Source: DASWIG01 sp965371445
Lineage (GTDB): Bacteria; Acidobacteriota; Thermoanaerobaculia; Multivoradales; J023
NCBI GenBank assembly: GCA_965371445.1
Contig: CBDUYN010000033.1
Coordinates: 1 to 64,000, forward strand
DNA: 64,000 nucleotides
Reading direction: 5' to 3'
In this document: one piece after another, positions 9,039-17,848 of the stretch
Layout of the letters: each line of letters starts with the position of its first letter
Numbering within the stretch: position 1 is the first letter of the stretch
Made by a program: the position numbers and the translations under genes
The notes under the pieces: generated by a model
What the model was told of the DNA's origin: nothing
The model's input: only the letters and a program-made list of their open reading frames with translations
The model's database searches: none

Positions 9039-9968
9039 CTACAGGTCCGGCTCGCGGCCGGTAAGGCGCCGGAAGGCCTCGGTGTAGCGCTCGAGGGTCC
9101 CGGCGACGACGTCTTGAGGCAGCTCGGGAGGCGGCGACTCGTGATCCCAGCCCGCGCCGTCGAGCCAGTTGCGCACGAGCTGCTTGTCAAAGGAAACGGG
9201 CTCGGTGCCCGGACGCCACTCGGCCGCGTCCCAATAACGCGAAGAGTCCGGTGTCAGGACCTCGTCGATCAAGAGGAGCTCGTCGCCGGCCAGGCCGAAT
9301 TCGAGCTTCGTGTCGGCGAGGATCAGCCCCTTCCTCTGCGCGTGCTCGGCGCCGCGCCCGTAGAGCCTCAGGGTCAGATCGCGCAAACGTGCCGCGAGCT
9401 CCTCCCCGACCCCGGCCTCCATGGCGGCGTAGTCGACGTTCTCGTCGTGTCCTGTCTCGGCTTTGGTGGCCGGAGTAAAGAGCGCCTCATCAAGGCGGCT
9501 CGCCCACTCAAGCCCTGCAGGCAGCTCGATGCCGCACGTCTTGCCGTCTTTTTCGTACTCACGAAAGCCGCTCCCGGCGAGATACCCCCGGGCCACGCAC
9601 TCGAAAGGCACGACCGAGGCTTTCTTGACGAGCACGGAGCGTCCTTGAAGCGTCTCGGCGTGGGGCTTCAGGACGGCCGGGAAGTCGGCGGCCTCGGTGG
9701 CGAGGAGGTGGTTCGCCACGACACCGTTGAGCTGCTCGAACCAGAAGTTCGACAGCTGGTTCAAGATCTTGCCCTTCCCGGGGACGGCGGGGCGGAGCAC
9801 GTGGTCGTAAGCCGAGACCCGATCGCAGGCCACGATCAAAAGCTCGGTCCCCAGGTCGTAGACGTCGCGCACCTTGCCGCGTTTCGGTGCCGGGAGCCCT
9901 TCGAGGCCGGTTTGCCAGACTGTCCCCCTGGGGGGATCAAGGGGGGGATACACTGCTTTTTTCGTCAT
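9039..9968 (-). CDS. purC: phosphoribosylaminoimidazole-succinocarboxamide synthase
   Basis: This 309-aa SAICAR synthase joins CAIR and aspartate with ATP in purine synthesis. Visible signatures are RGKVRDVYDLG (ATP loop), ACDRVSAYDH, VVPFECVARGYLAGSGF (the family signature) and ADTKLEFGL with LIDEVLTPDSSRYW. The ATG at 9968 overlaps the TGA of the upstream cyclase-like gene by 4 nt (ATGA), which fixes the start and implies coupled translation. The length is the longer (about 300-aa) form seen outside the E. coli-type 240-aa enzymes. Confidence 0.95.
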   Translation of the reverse strand: MTKKAVYPPLDPPRGTVWQTGLEGLPAPKRGKVRDVYDLGTELLIVACDRVSAYDHVLRPAVPGKGKILNQLSNFWFEQLNGVVANHLLATEAADFPAVLKPHAETLQGRSVLVKKASVVPFECVARGYLAGSGFREYEKDGKTCGIELPAGLEWASRLDEALFTPATKAETGHDENVDYAAMEAGVGEELAARLRDLTLRLYGRGAEHAQRKGLILADTKLEFGLAGDELLLIDEVLTPDSSRYWDAAEWRPGTEPVSFDKQLVRNWLDGAGWDHESPPPELPQDVVAGTLERYTEAFRRLTGREPDL

Positions 9969-11995
9969 TTCTTGGGCGCTGTGAGCTTGGTTGCAAAGAC
10001 TTTTTCCAGAGCCGCGATGAGGTTCATCTTGGGAATTTTCTGAAGCTTCTCCAACTGCCACGAGGCCGCGTCGATGATCTCGAAGACCGGTATCTGATCG
10101 AGGCCCTTGAACTTCCCGAAGCCGAGCTTGCGCAGGCCCACGAGGAGCGTTTCGCCCGACTTCTCGACGAGCGGAACGATCACGTAGCCGCGCCGCTCCT
10201 CGTAGCCGAAGTAAAGCTCCTCGAAGCTGCCGAGGTGGGAGAGATAGGGCTCCGTGGCGACGATCCCCTCGTTGACGAGCGTCGCGTTCTGGTTGATGTA
10301 GGCGAAAAACGAACGCGACTCCTCGTCTTTGGCGACGAGGCCGCTTGACTTCGACATCATCGGCTCAAAAAACTTGGCCACCGTCTTCTCGGGATAGCCC
10401 TGGCCGATGAGGTAGGTCTTGAACTCGTCGACCTCCTGCGTTTTCTTACCCGTCGTGAGCCGCGAGAGCTCGACGAGCCCGTGGCCGAAGTACTCGTAGG
10501 TCGTTTCGTTGCCGCCGCTGTCCAGCGGTAGGAGGCGGTATTCGCCGAAGTTGATGGCGATCCGGAGGCCCCGGTTGAACGGAAAGCCCTTCTTGAGCGC
10601 CTCGGAGTAGAGGCGCTGGAGGTGGATCGCCGCGATCAGGAGGTTGCGGGTGTGGCGTCCGGAGTAGAAGGCGCCGTCGCCGAGGTACTTCTCCAGGCGC
10701 AGGTGCAGGTCCTCGGCGAGGAGGTTGACCTTGCGCTGGAAGTCGAAGGTCATCCGGAAAGCGTGGCCGATGGCCGTTTTCTCGGCCTTGCCGAGCATCG
10801 AGATGGTGGCCGAGAAGTCGCTGATGTCGTAGACCAGTCCGAAGCGGTGGACGAGCGGGTCGACCACCCAGGCGGAGGTGAAGTCGATCGGCCGCGTCGC
10901 CGCGGAGAGCCGCAGGACCGGCGGCCCACCCACCCAGGTCGTGTTGGTCGAGCGGTCGCGCGACACGTAGGATTCGTCCTCGACCTCGATGGGCACCAGC
11001 ATCTTCCGCAGCGCCTGGAGGAGCTCGAACTCCTGGAGGCGAAGGAGCAGCCCCTCCCAGATTTTGACCTGCTCGGCGGTCGGGAACGTGGAGTCCGAGT
11101 AGGTGATGTGGCTGGAGAGGAAGCTCAGGTAGCCCGCGTGGTTGAGCAGCACCTCGGCACCCTGCCCGGGCTCGGCCCGCAGCAGGTGGACGACGGCGCT
11201 TCTCAGGACCTCGTCGCTCCCGAGGCTCTTGGCGTGCCACTCCCGGATCGCCGCGAGCCGCTGGCGCAGGTCCCGCCCGTCGGTTTTGAGGTAGCCGCTG
11301 AAGTAGCTCGACAGCTCCGAGAGGTCGCGGCTGACGTGCTCCTCGGTGAAGATCAGGACGTTGTCGCGCATCAGCGTCAGGATCGGCGGGAAGAGGGTGT
11401 CCTCCTTGTCGCCGGTCACCGCCGCGAGCTCGTGCACCGCGTCGTAGGTCGTGTCGAAAACTCTGTCGATCCACTTCTGGAAGACCTTGTACTTGATCTC
11501 GTCGCCGAAGTCGCGGCCGATGGTGAGATCCATGCGCAGGAGCCGTTTGGGGATGCCGCGGAAGTAGCTCGCCGCGAACTGGGAGTGGTGGAGCCAGAAG
11601 ATGTCGGGGTACTTCGAGCCGAAGCTGGAGCCGATGGCGTTCTTGAGCGCCTGGGCGAGCATGCCGCGGTAGCGCTCCCACTTGGCATTGTAGGCCTTGG
11701 TGTCGAAGCTGTCGCGGTTGCGGTAGGCGAATTGCGCCCCCTCCTCGGCTTGCAGGTAGTCGCCGAGGGCCCCGTCGAGGGCGTGCAGGGCCTTCGAGAC
11801 GAGGAGCGGGAAGCCGACCAGCGGGGTCGCGGTCTCGTCTTCGAGGAAGATGCGTTCCGGCGCCGGCAGGCGGTCGATCGTGGGCAGGGCCCGGCGGACG
11901 TCGGCCGGATCCGGACGCAGGAAGTTGAACCTTCCGTGAGACAGGTGCTCTAGAAGAGAAGTGGGCATCCTTCCTCGCTCTGGCGTGAAATCCAT
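9965..11995 (-). CDS. large protein of unknown function with a diverged class III nucleotide cyclase domain
   Basis: This 676-aa cytoplasmic protein has no signal peptide. The first 370 residues match no family I know and look mostly helical. Residues about 385-515 resemble a class III adenylate/guanylate cyclase domain: GLVYDISDFSATISML supplies one metal aspartate (D390), LEKYLGDGAFYSG the second (D440), LRIAINFGEYRLLPL corresponds to the R-I-G-I-x-x-G strand, and YFGHGLVELSRL sits where G-D-A-V-N-L-A-A-R-L is usual. The final 160 residues are again unfamiliar. It is translationally coupled to purC. Catalytic activity is uncertain because of the divergence. An alternative ATG lies at 11968 behind GAGGA. 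Confidence 0.7.
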   Translation of the reverse strand: MDFTPERGRMPTSLLEHLSHGRFNFLRPDPADVRRALPTIDRLPAPERIFLEDETATPLVGFPLLVSKALHALDGALGDYLQAEEGAQFAYRNRDSFDTKAYNAKWERYRGMLAQALKNAIGSSFGSKYPDIFWLHHSQFAASYFRGIPKRLLRMDLTIGRDFGDEIKYKVFQKWIDRVFDTTYDAVHELAAVTGDKEDTLFPPILTLMRDNVLIFTEEHVSRDLSELSSYFSGYLKTDGRDLRQRLAAIREWHAKSLGSDEVLRSAVVHLLRAEPGQGAEVLLNHAGYLSFLSSHITYSDSTFPTAEQVKIWEGLLLRLQEFELLQALRKMLVPIEVEDESYVSRDRSTNTTWVGGPPVLRLSAATRPIDFTSAWVVDPLVHRFGLVYDISDFSATISMLGKAEKTAIGHAFRMTFDFQRKVNLLAEDLHLRLEKYLGDGAFYSGRHTRNLLIAAIHLQRLYSEALKKGFPFNRGLRIAINFGEYRLLPLDSGGNETTYEYFGHGLVELSRLTTGKKTQEVDEFKTYLIGQGYPEKTVAKFFEPMMSKSSGLVAKDEESRSFFAYINQNATLVNEGIVATEPYLSHLGSFEELYFGYEERRGYVIVPLVEKSGETLLVGLRKLGFGKFKGLDQIPVFEIIDAASWQLEKLQKIPKMNLIAALEKVFATKLTAPKK

Positions 11996-12106
11996 CCCGA
12001 GGGGAGCCGGCTCCCCCTCGTGGCTCGTCGGGACTCCCTACCGTATAACATAGCCGGCGATGGATGGTCCATGCCGAAGACATCACCGTTGGGGAGCCGA
12101 CGAGCC

Positions 12107-13183
12107 ATGAGCGGCGAGCCGGAAGCTCCCAGCTGCCCGGGGGCTCTCGACGCGGAGGTCGCCCTGGCCGCCGTGCTCAGGGAGGAGCTCCTGCGCCTGG
12201 AAGGCCTGGAGGTGGGATTTGAGAACGCTCCGGGGCCCAGGAGCTCCTCGTCTCTCGTCCGGGTGCTGCGTGGCGTGAGCTTCCACCTGCGGCGCGGCGA
12301 GTGCTTTGCCCTGGTGGGGGAGTCGGGCTGCGGCAAGACCCTGACGGCCCTGGCGGTGCTCGGTCTCCTGCCTTCCGGCGCCCGCCTCCTCGACGGCTCG
12401 ATCCACCTCGCGGGGACCGGGGAGCTGACACGCCTCGACGAGCGCCGCCGGCGCGAGCTGCGCGGGCGGCGGATGGCCATGGTCTTCCAGGAGCCGTCGA
12501 GCGCTTTGAATCCCGTGCTGACGATCGGCTTCCAGATCGCCGAGGTGCTCGTCGTCCACCGCCGGCTTTCGCGCCGGCAGGCGGCGCGGCGCGTCGAGGA
12601 GCTGCTCGAGCAGGTGGCGATGCCGGAGCCGCGGCGGCGGATGTCGATGTATCCCCACGAGCTTTCCGGAGGCCTCAGCCAACGCGCCATGCTCGCCCTC
12701 GCTCTGGCCGCGGAGCCCGACCTCCTGATCGCCGACGAGCCCACGACGGCACTCGACATGACGATTCAGGCACAGATCCTGGAGCTCATCGACCGTCTGC
12801 GGCGCGAGCTCGGGCTCACCGTGCTTCTCATCACCCACGACCTCGGCATCGTGGCGCAATGCGCCGACCGGGCGGCGGTGATGTACGCCGGCGAGGTGGT
12901 GGAAGAGGCGCCGGTCCCGACGCTGTTCGGCGCTCCGGCCCATCCCTACACCCGAGCGCTTCTTGGCGCCGTACCCCGGCTCGGCTGCGGCGGGCAGGAG
13001 ATGGCGCGGCCGATCGCCGGGCAGGTGCCGGAGCCCGGGGCCCTGCCCGGCGGCTGCAGCTTCCACCCGCGGTGCCCCGAAGCGCTTCCGGCCTGCCGGC
13101 ACGATCCGCCCGGCGTCTACGAGACGGGACCGGAGCGGCGCGTGAGGTGTTTTCTGTACGCGAAGCGTGGAGCGCCGCCATGA
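12107..13183 (+). CDS. peptide/nickel ABC transporter ATP-binding protein, OppD/DppD type
   Basis: This 358-aa ATPase has Walker A GESGCGKT, Q-loop VFQEPSSALNP, signature HELSGGLSQRAMLA, Walker B LLIADEPTTALD and the switch histidine LLITHD. The C-terminal oligopeptide-type extension contains HPYTRALLGAVP and the Cys-rich CSFHPRCPEALPAC, as in OppD. Start codons at 12020 and 12071 are in frame; 12107 is preferred because GGGGAG lies at a usable distance. It overlaps the next gene by 4 nt. No permease or binding protein is adjacent. Confidence 0.9.
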   Translation: MSGEPEAPSCPGALDAEVALAAVLREELLRLEGLEVGFENAPGPRSSSSLVRVLRGVSFHLRRGECFALVGESGCGKTLTALAVLGLLPSGARLLDGSIHLAGTGELTRLDERRRRELRGRRMAMVFQEPSSALNPVLTIGFQIAEVLVVHRRLSRRQAARRVEELLEQVAMPEPRRRMSMYPHELSGGLSQRAMLALALAAEPDLLIADEPTTALDMTIQAQILELIDRLRRELGLTVLLITHDLGIVAQCADRAAVMYAGEVVEEAPVPTLFGAPAHPYTRALLGAVPRLGCGGQEMARPIAGQVPEPGALPGGCSFHPRCPEALPACRHDPPGVYETGPERRVRCFLYAKRGAPP

Positions 13184-14184
13184 GCTCAACGGAGAGGCCC
13201 CTTGTCGAGGCGCGCGAGCTCGTCCGTTCGTTCCTCTGGCGCGCTCCCCTCGGGCGGACGCGGCGCCTGGTGGCGGTCGACCGGGTCGACCTCGAAGTCG
13301 GCCACGGCGAATGCCTGGGCCTGGTGGGCGAGTCCGGGAGCGGCAAGACCACGCTCGGACTCTTGCTGGCCCGACTCCTCGAGCCCGATTCCGGGACGAT
13401 TCGCTTCGCGGGCGTTGACCTGCTGGCGGCGCGCGGCGCCAACCTGCGGCACCTCCGCCGGCGTCTGCAGATGGTTTTCCAGGATTCCGCCGCGGCGTTT
13501 GACCCACGGTGGCGGGTGGGCGAGATCTTGGCCGAGCCGCTGCGGCTTCACCAGCTCGCCGCTCCCGGCGAAGAGGCGGAGAGGGTCCGATCGCTCCTGG
13601 CCGACGTCGGGCTTGGCGAATCGGTCCTCGCTCGCTACCCTCATCAGCTCTCGGGCGGGCAGCGCCAGCGCCTGGCGGTCGCCCGCGCCCTCGCCTTGGA
13701 GCCGCAGCTCCTGGTGCTCGACGAACCCGTGGCGGCGCTCGACGTCTCGGTTCAGGCACAGATCCTGCATCTACTCCAGGAGCTGAGACGGCGCCTCGGG
13801 CTGGCGATGGTCTTCATCTCCCACGATCTGGCGGTGGTGGAGCAGATCGCCGAGCGGGTCGCCGTGCTCTATCTCGGCCGCGTGGTGGAGGTGGGGCCGC
13901 GCGAGGAGATCTTTCGCCAGCCTCTCCATCCCTACACCGCGAGCTTGCTCGCGTCGGTGCCGGTGGCCGATCCCCGGCACCGGCGGCCGGCCGCGGCCCT
14001 CCAGGGGGAGATCCCCAGCCCCCTGGATCCGCCGCTTGGCTGTCGCTTCCACCCGCGCTGTCCGATCGCCCGGGCGCGGTGCCGTAGCGAGGAGCCGGAG
14101 CTCCTTGGGGGCGAGCGGCGCAGCGGCGCAGCCTGCCACTACCCCGGGGAGATGACGGTTCCGGCGAACGACGGTCGAGGGTAG
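13180..14184 (+). CDS. peptide/nickel ABC transporter ATP-binding protein, OppF/DppF type
   Basis: This 334-aa ATPase is coupled by ATGA to the OppD-type gene. It shows Walker A GESGSGKT, VFQDSAAAFDPRW, signature HQLSGGQRQRLAVARAL, Walker B LLVLDEPVAALD and the ISHD switch. The C-terminus has HPYTASLLASVPVADP and CRFHPRCPIARARC, typical of OppF/DppF. The two ATPases would drive one transporter whose membrane subunits must be encoded elsewhere. A 4Fe-4S-type cysteine arrangement, suggested for some OppD/F tails, is present but not proven. Confidence 0.9.
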   Translation: MSSTERPLVEARELVRSFLWRAPLGRTRRLVAVDRVDLEVGHGECLGLVGESGSGKTTLGLLLARLLEPDSGTIRFAGVDLLAARGANLRHLRRRLQMVFQDSAAAFDPRWRVGEILAEPLRLHQLAAPGEEAERVRSLLADVGLGESVLARYPHQLSGGQRQRLAVARALALEPQLLVLDEPVAALDVSVQAQILHLLQELRRRLGLAMVFISHDLAVVEQIAERVAVLYLGRVVEVGPREEIFRQPLHPYTASLLASVPVADPRHRRPAAALQGEIPSPLDPPLGCRFHPRCPIARARCRSEEPELLGGERRSGAACHYPGEMTVPANDGRG

Positions 14185-14291
14185 ACGAGCGGAGGGAAAC
14201 AAGTAACATTTGCGGCGGATTTTCGTAGCATCACCGAAGCCAATCCTGCCTCGCGCGCAGACGGCGACATCCCTCGGCCTTGCCGGGGAGA

Positions 14292-14310
14292 GGCCGGCGA
14301 AAAGCCGGCC
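14292..14310 (+). other. perfect hairpin in the leader of the TolC-like gene
   Basis: GGCCGGC-GAAAA-GCCGGCC forms a 7-bp all-GC stem about 50 nt before the outer-membrane efflux gene. With no T-run it is unlikely to be a strong terminator. It may stop readthrough from the ABC genes or act in the 5' leader. Confidence 0.4.
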
Positions 14311-14357
14311 GGGCCGTCCGAGCACGGGAGCCTAGCACGCAGAAATGGAGCTTTAGC

Positions 14358-16010
14358 ATGAATCGACCGATGAGGATGACCGTATCGATCGCCCTGGGCC
14401 TTACCCTGCTGGCGGGGCTGCCCGCCGCCGCCCAGGAGGTCGGTGCCGCCGAGTTGCGCAAGCTGCCGACGACGATCGACGGTTTCAGCGGGGAGACCCC
14501 CGATACCCGCAGCCTGGTTCAGATCCTTGGCATGGAGCGCGCCGGAGAGCAGGTCGACCTGACCCTCGACCAGGTGATCACCCTGGCGCTGCAACGCAAC
14601 CTGACGCTCGTCGTCCAGCGCTACGAGCGCAGCCGCTCGATCCTGGGGATCGAGGAGAACGAAGGCATCTACGACTTCAACCTGCAGGTCGATGTCTTCT
14701 CGAGCGAGAGCACGAGTCCCCAAAGCTCCGACCTCGATAACACCGGCGGTGCCGCGTTGACCAGCGAGAGGCAGCGTGGAAACGTCAGCGCCTCGCGGCT
14801 CCTGCCGATCGGCGGTACGCTGAGCGCCTCGTTCAACAACCAGCGGTCGGCCTCCAACAACCAGTTTTTTCTGTTCAACCCTCGCTTCAGCTCCTCTCTC
14901 GACTTCCGGTACGACCAGCCGCTGTTGCGAAACCGCGGCCGTACCGTCACCGAGCAGAACATCGTCGTCGCCCGCACCAACGCCGCGATCAGCCGCGAGA
15001 CCTTCCAGACCCAGGTGGAGACGATCATCCAGCGGGCCTCCGACGGCTATTGGAACCTGATCGAGGCGATCGAGCAGCTGAAGGTGGCCGAGGAGAGCCG
15101 GAAGCTCGCCGAAAACCTCCACGAGATGAACCGGATCCAGGTCGAAGTCGGCACCATGGCCCCCCTGGAGATGGTCCAGAGCGAGGCCGGTGTCGCGAGC
15201 CGCAAGGAGGAGATCATCACGCGGCGCGCCCAGGTCGACGACCAGGCCGACGTGCTGCGCCGGTTGATCAACCTGGAGCCGGGGCCGGCCTGGGACATCC
15301 CGATCGTCCCGGTGACGGCGCCTGAGGTGGAGCACAAGAGCGTCGACCTGGAGAAAGCGGTCGAGACCGCTTTGAAGAGCCGTCCCGACGTCAGGAGCAT
15401 GAAGCTCCAGAACGAAACCCTGGAGCTCCGGGCCCGGGTCGCCGGGAGCCGCAAGAAACCGCGCCTCGACCTGACGGCCACCTACAGCTACTCGGGTGAA
15501 GACGGCAGGTTCGTCAACCCGGAGACGGGCGAGATCATCGACAATGACCTCTCCGACGCCATCGGACAGATCATCGACCGGGATTTCGACGGCTGGTCGG
15601 TCGCCGTGACCTACGGCGTACCGATCGGCAACCGCCAGGCCCGCGCCGCCTCCGCCGCGGCCGACATGGCCGTCGACCAGGGAGAGGTCGAGCTTCAGGA
15701 CCTCGAGCTCCAGGTGCTGACCGAGGTGCGCAGCGCCGCCCGCGCCCTCGAATCGGCCGCGGAACGTATCGAGTCGGCCAAGGTCTCGAGCCGCCTCAAC
15801 CGGAAGAACTACGAGGCCGAGCAGAAGCGCTACGAGAACGGTCTTTCCACCAGCTTCGAGGTGCTTCAGATCCAGGAAGACTTCAGCGAGGCCAAGAGCC
15901 GCGAGGTCAGCGCCATCCTCGCCTACCGGCGGGCGCAGGTCGCCTACTACCGGTCGACCGGAAAGCTCCTCGAGAAGTACAACGTCGAATTGAGCGACGA
16001 CGCAGAGTAG
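14358..16010 (+). CDS. TolC-family outer-membrane efflux protein
   Basis: This 550-aa protein has a signal peptide (TVSIALGLTLLAGLPAAAQ) and the two repeated coiled-coil halves of the OEP family. The first begins VDLTLDQVITLALQRNLTLVVQRYERSR, and the second VDLEKAVETALKSRPDVRSM. The porin strand segments include LDFRYDQPLLRNRG and WSVAVTYGVPIGNRQARA. It should form the trimeric outer-membrane channel of a tripartite efflux or secretion system. The start at ATG 14358 gives a clean signal peptide; the frame is open upstream to 14280. No adaptor or inner-membrane pump is adjacent. Confidence 0.92.
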   Translation: MNRPMRMTVSIALGLTLLAGLPAAAQEVGAAELRKLPTTIDGFSGETPDTRSLVQILGMERAGEQVDLTLDQVITLALQRNLTLVVQRYERSRSILGIEENEGIYDFNLQVDVFSSESTSPQSSDLDNTGGAALTSERQRGNVSASRLLPIGGTLSASFNNQRSASNNQFFLFNPRFSSSLDFRYDQPLLRNRGRTVTEQNIVVARTNAAISRETFQTQVETIIQRASDGYWNLIEAIEQLKVAEESRKLAENLHEMNRIQVEVGTMAPLEMVQSEAGVASRKEEIITRRAQVDDQADVLRRLINLEPGPAWDIPIVPVTAPEVEHKSVDLEKAVETALKSRPDVRSMKLQNETLELRARVAGSRKKPRLDLTATYSYSGEDGRFVNPETGEIIDNDLSDAIGQIIDRDFDGWSVAVTYGVPIGNRQARAASAAADMAVDQGEVELQDLELQVLTEVRSAARALESAAERIESAKVSSRLNRKNYEAEQKRYENGLSTSFEVLQIQEDFSEAKSREVSAILAYRRAQVAYYRSTGKLLEKYNVELSDDAE

Positions 16011-16053
16011 CCCGCCGAGGGCTTCGGAGCCGGCGCTAGGCGTGCCGGAGTGT

Positions 16054-16084
16054 CCGTTTTCGGGAATGCGGGTCCCGAAAACGG
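16054..16084. terminator. convergent terminator hairpin
   Basis: A perfect 12-bp inverted repeat, CCGTTTTCGGGA / TCCCGAAAACGG, with a 7-nt loop lies between the TolC-like gene (plus) and the VWFA protein (minus). It lacks a long T-tract but sits exactly where a shared terminator is expected. Confidence 0.6.
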
Positions 16085-16103
16085 CACACGGTACGGCCTG
16101 GAT

Positions 16104-17804
16104 TCAGCGCGTGTTGCCGACCCGCACGGCCTGGCGCACGATCGCCGTTTCTCCCGAAAGGTCGTCGCGGACCCCGACCGCCACGTAGTGCACGCCGGGT
16201 CGCATCAGGAGCGCCGCCGTGTAGGAGACGTCTTGCCGGAGGACCTGCTCGACGGCGTGGTCGGGAATCTCGAGCGGCAGGGGCACCCCCTCCAGAGGCG
16301 ACGTCGCGCCCTCTTCGTCGATCACCGCCAGGACCAGGCGCAGCCGTCCCAGGTGGACGCCCTCTTTCGGCACCAGGGTGACACGCCGGAAGGGGACCGA
16401 GACCTGGATGGGGAGGAGGTAATTCCCGTCGTCCTGAGGCTGCAAAGGCGCGAAGTCGAGACGCACCTCGAGTGGATTCGTGCCGCCACCGAACCGCAGA
16501 GCCGCCAAGACGCCTTCCGTCAACCGCGCCTCGAACGTCTTGTCGCGGTAGCTCGTCCGGTGGCGTACCTGAAGACCCTTGCCTTTCACTCGGACTTCGA
16601 TCGAATGCCGGCGTCCGTCGCCGGTGTGGCCCGGCGAGTAGCCCAGGGAGTAGTAGTTGCTGAAGTCACGACCCATGCGCTCGAGGGCACCGGCCAGGTT
16701 GTTGGTGTTCATCGAGGCCAGGCCCCCGGTGTCCTCGGCCATCACCTGGAGCGTTTCCTGGTAGTTGAAGTCGCGTGTGAAGTCGACGTCGATCATCGAG
16801 CCGCCCGTCGCGTCGGAACGGAACTCGGCCGACAGCGAGGAGTGCGATCGAAGGCCCGCCGCTTCGAGCGTGTAAAACGTCACCCGGTTGGCGTTGGCCG
16901 AGGAGATGAGCTCGCGAAAGCGGGTCCGGGCGCTGTAGCGCTTGGCCAGCATGCGGCCGGCGGAGGAGTCGCCGAAGCGCAGGTCGAGCAGGTAGAAAAG
17001 ATCGGCGCCGGCTTCCATCGGCACGCCGTCGCTGACGTGGAGCATGGCCTTGCGTCCGGGAAGCCCGGCGAGCGGACCCACGAGATCCTTTAAACCCTCG
17101 ATCGAACGGTTGAGGTTGTTGAAGACCTCCTTGGCGTAGAAGTCGACGAAGGGCTCGGCGTCCCGAAAGCTCTTGGCCGAATCGAGGAGCTTGATGACCC
17201 GGCGGCGCTCCGCCTCCGCCTGGACGGCGAAGCCGGTCAGCTCTTCGAGCTCGTCGAGCGCGTCGTAGACCGCGTTCAGGTCCCGGGTGAAGGGCTGGCG
17301 GACGTGGAGCGTCCGGTCAAAAGTCACCACCATGACCCGGTCGTCCGCCTTCAACCTCTCCGCCAGGAAGCGCCGCACGGCGCGGACCGCACGCTCGCGG
17401 CTGAAGACCTTCAAATATACGTTGTCGAAGTAGAGGATGAGGTAGAGCCGTTGGTCCTCCGGCACCGCGGTCGTGACGTCGGAGGCCGTCACACCTTCGG
17501 GCTCGTCGAGGAGCGCCACGGCCCGCTCGCCGGTCGAGAGCGTGGGTCCGCGTCCGTCGACGGCGTAGAAGTTCGTGATCTCGACCGGGTGGCCGTCCTC
17601 CAAGAGCTTGAAGTCGGAGGCCTTGAGGCCGGTCACCGGTTGGCCCTCGCGGTCGGTCACGAAGACCTCGACGTTGACGACGTTGACGTTCAACGCTTCG
17701 AAAAAGAGCCTTCCCGGCTCCTCGCTTTCGTCCTGGCTCCGGCCCGGCGCCACGATGGCTAAGCCGAAGGCGAAAGCCAACGGAATCATGCTTCGGATGC
17801 TCAT
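16104..17804 (-). CDS. secreted VWFA-related (acidobacterial type) protein
   Basis: The protein is 566 aa from the ATG at 17804, chosen over 17825 because CGGAGA precedes it at 9 nt. It has a signal peptide (MIPLAFAFGLAIVAPGRS), then the conserved lead-in VNVVNVEVFVTDREGQPVTGL and FKLLEDGHPVEITNFYAV, and a von Willebrand A-like domain with YLILYFDNVYL and GRKAMLHVSDGVPMEAG. This layout is the VWFA-related family abundant in Acidobacteriota. Such proteins are thought to mediate protein binding outside the membrane; no ligand is known. It is the last gene of the operon that begins at 23465. Confidence 0.88.
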   Translation of the reverse strand: MSIRSMIPLAFAFGLAIVAPGRSQDESEEPGRLFFEALNVNVVNVEVFVTDREGQPVTGLKASDFKLLEDGHPVEITNFYAVDGRGPTLSTGERAVALLDEPEGVTASDVTTAVPEDQRLYLILYFDNVYLKVFSRERAVRAVRRFLAERLKADDRVMVVTFDRTLHVRQPFTRDLNAVYDALDELEELTGFAVQAEAERRRVIKLLDSAKSFRDAEPFVDFYAKEVFNNLNRSIEGLKDLVGPLAGLPGRKAMLHVSDGVPMEAGADLFYLLDLRFGDSSAGRMLAKRYSARTRFRELISSANANRVTFYTLEAAGLRSHSSLSAEFRSDATGGSMIDVDFTRDFNYQETLQVMAEDTGGLASMNTNNLAGALERMGRDFSNYYSLGYSPGHTGDGRRHSIEVRVKGKGLQVRHRTSYRDKTFEARLTEGVLAALRFGGGTNPLEVRLDFAPLQPQDDGNYLLPIQVSVPFRRVTLVPKEGVHLGRLRLVLAVIDEEGATSPLEGVPLPLEIPDHAVEQVLRQDVSYTAALLMRPGVHYVAVGVRDDLSGETAIVRQAVRVGNTR

Positions 17805-17848
17805 GGTGTTTCTCCGGGGTGTCATGTCCTAGCCCACGTTGAACACAG

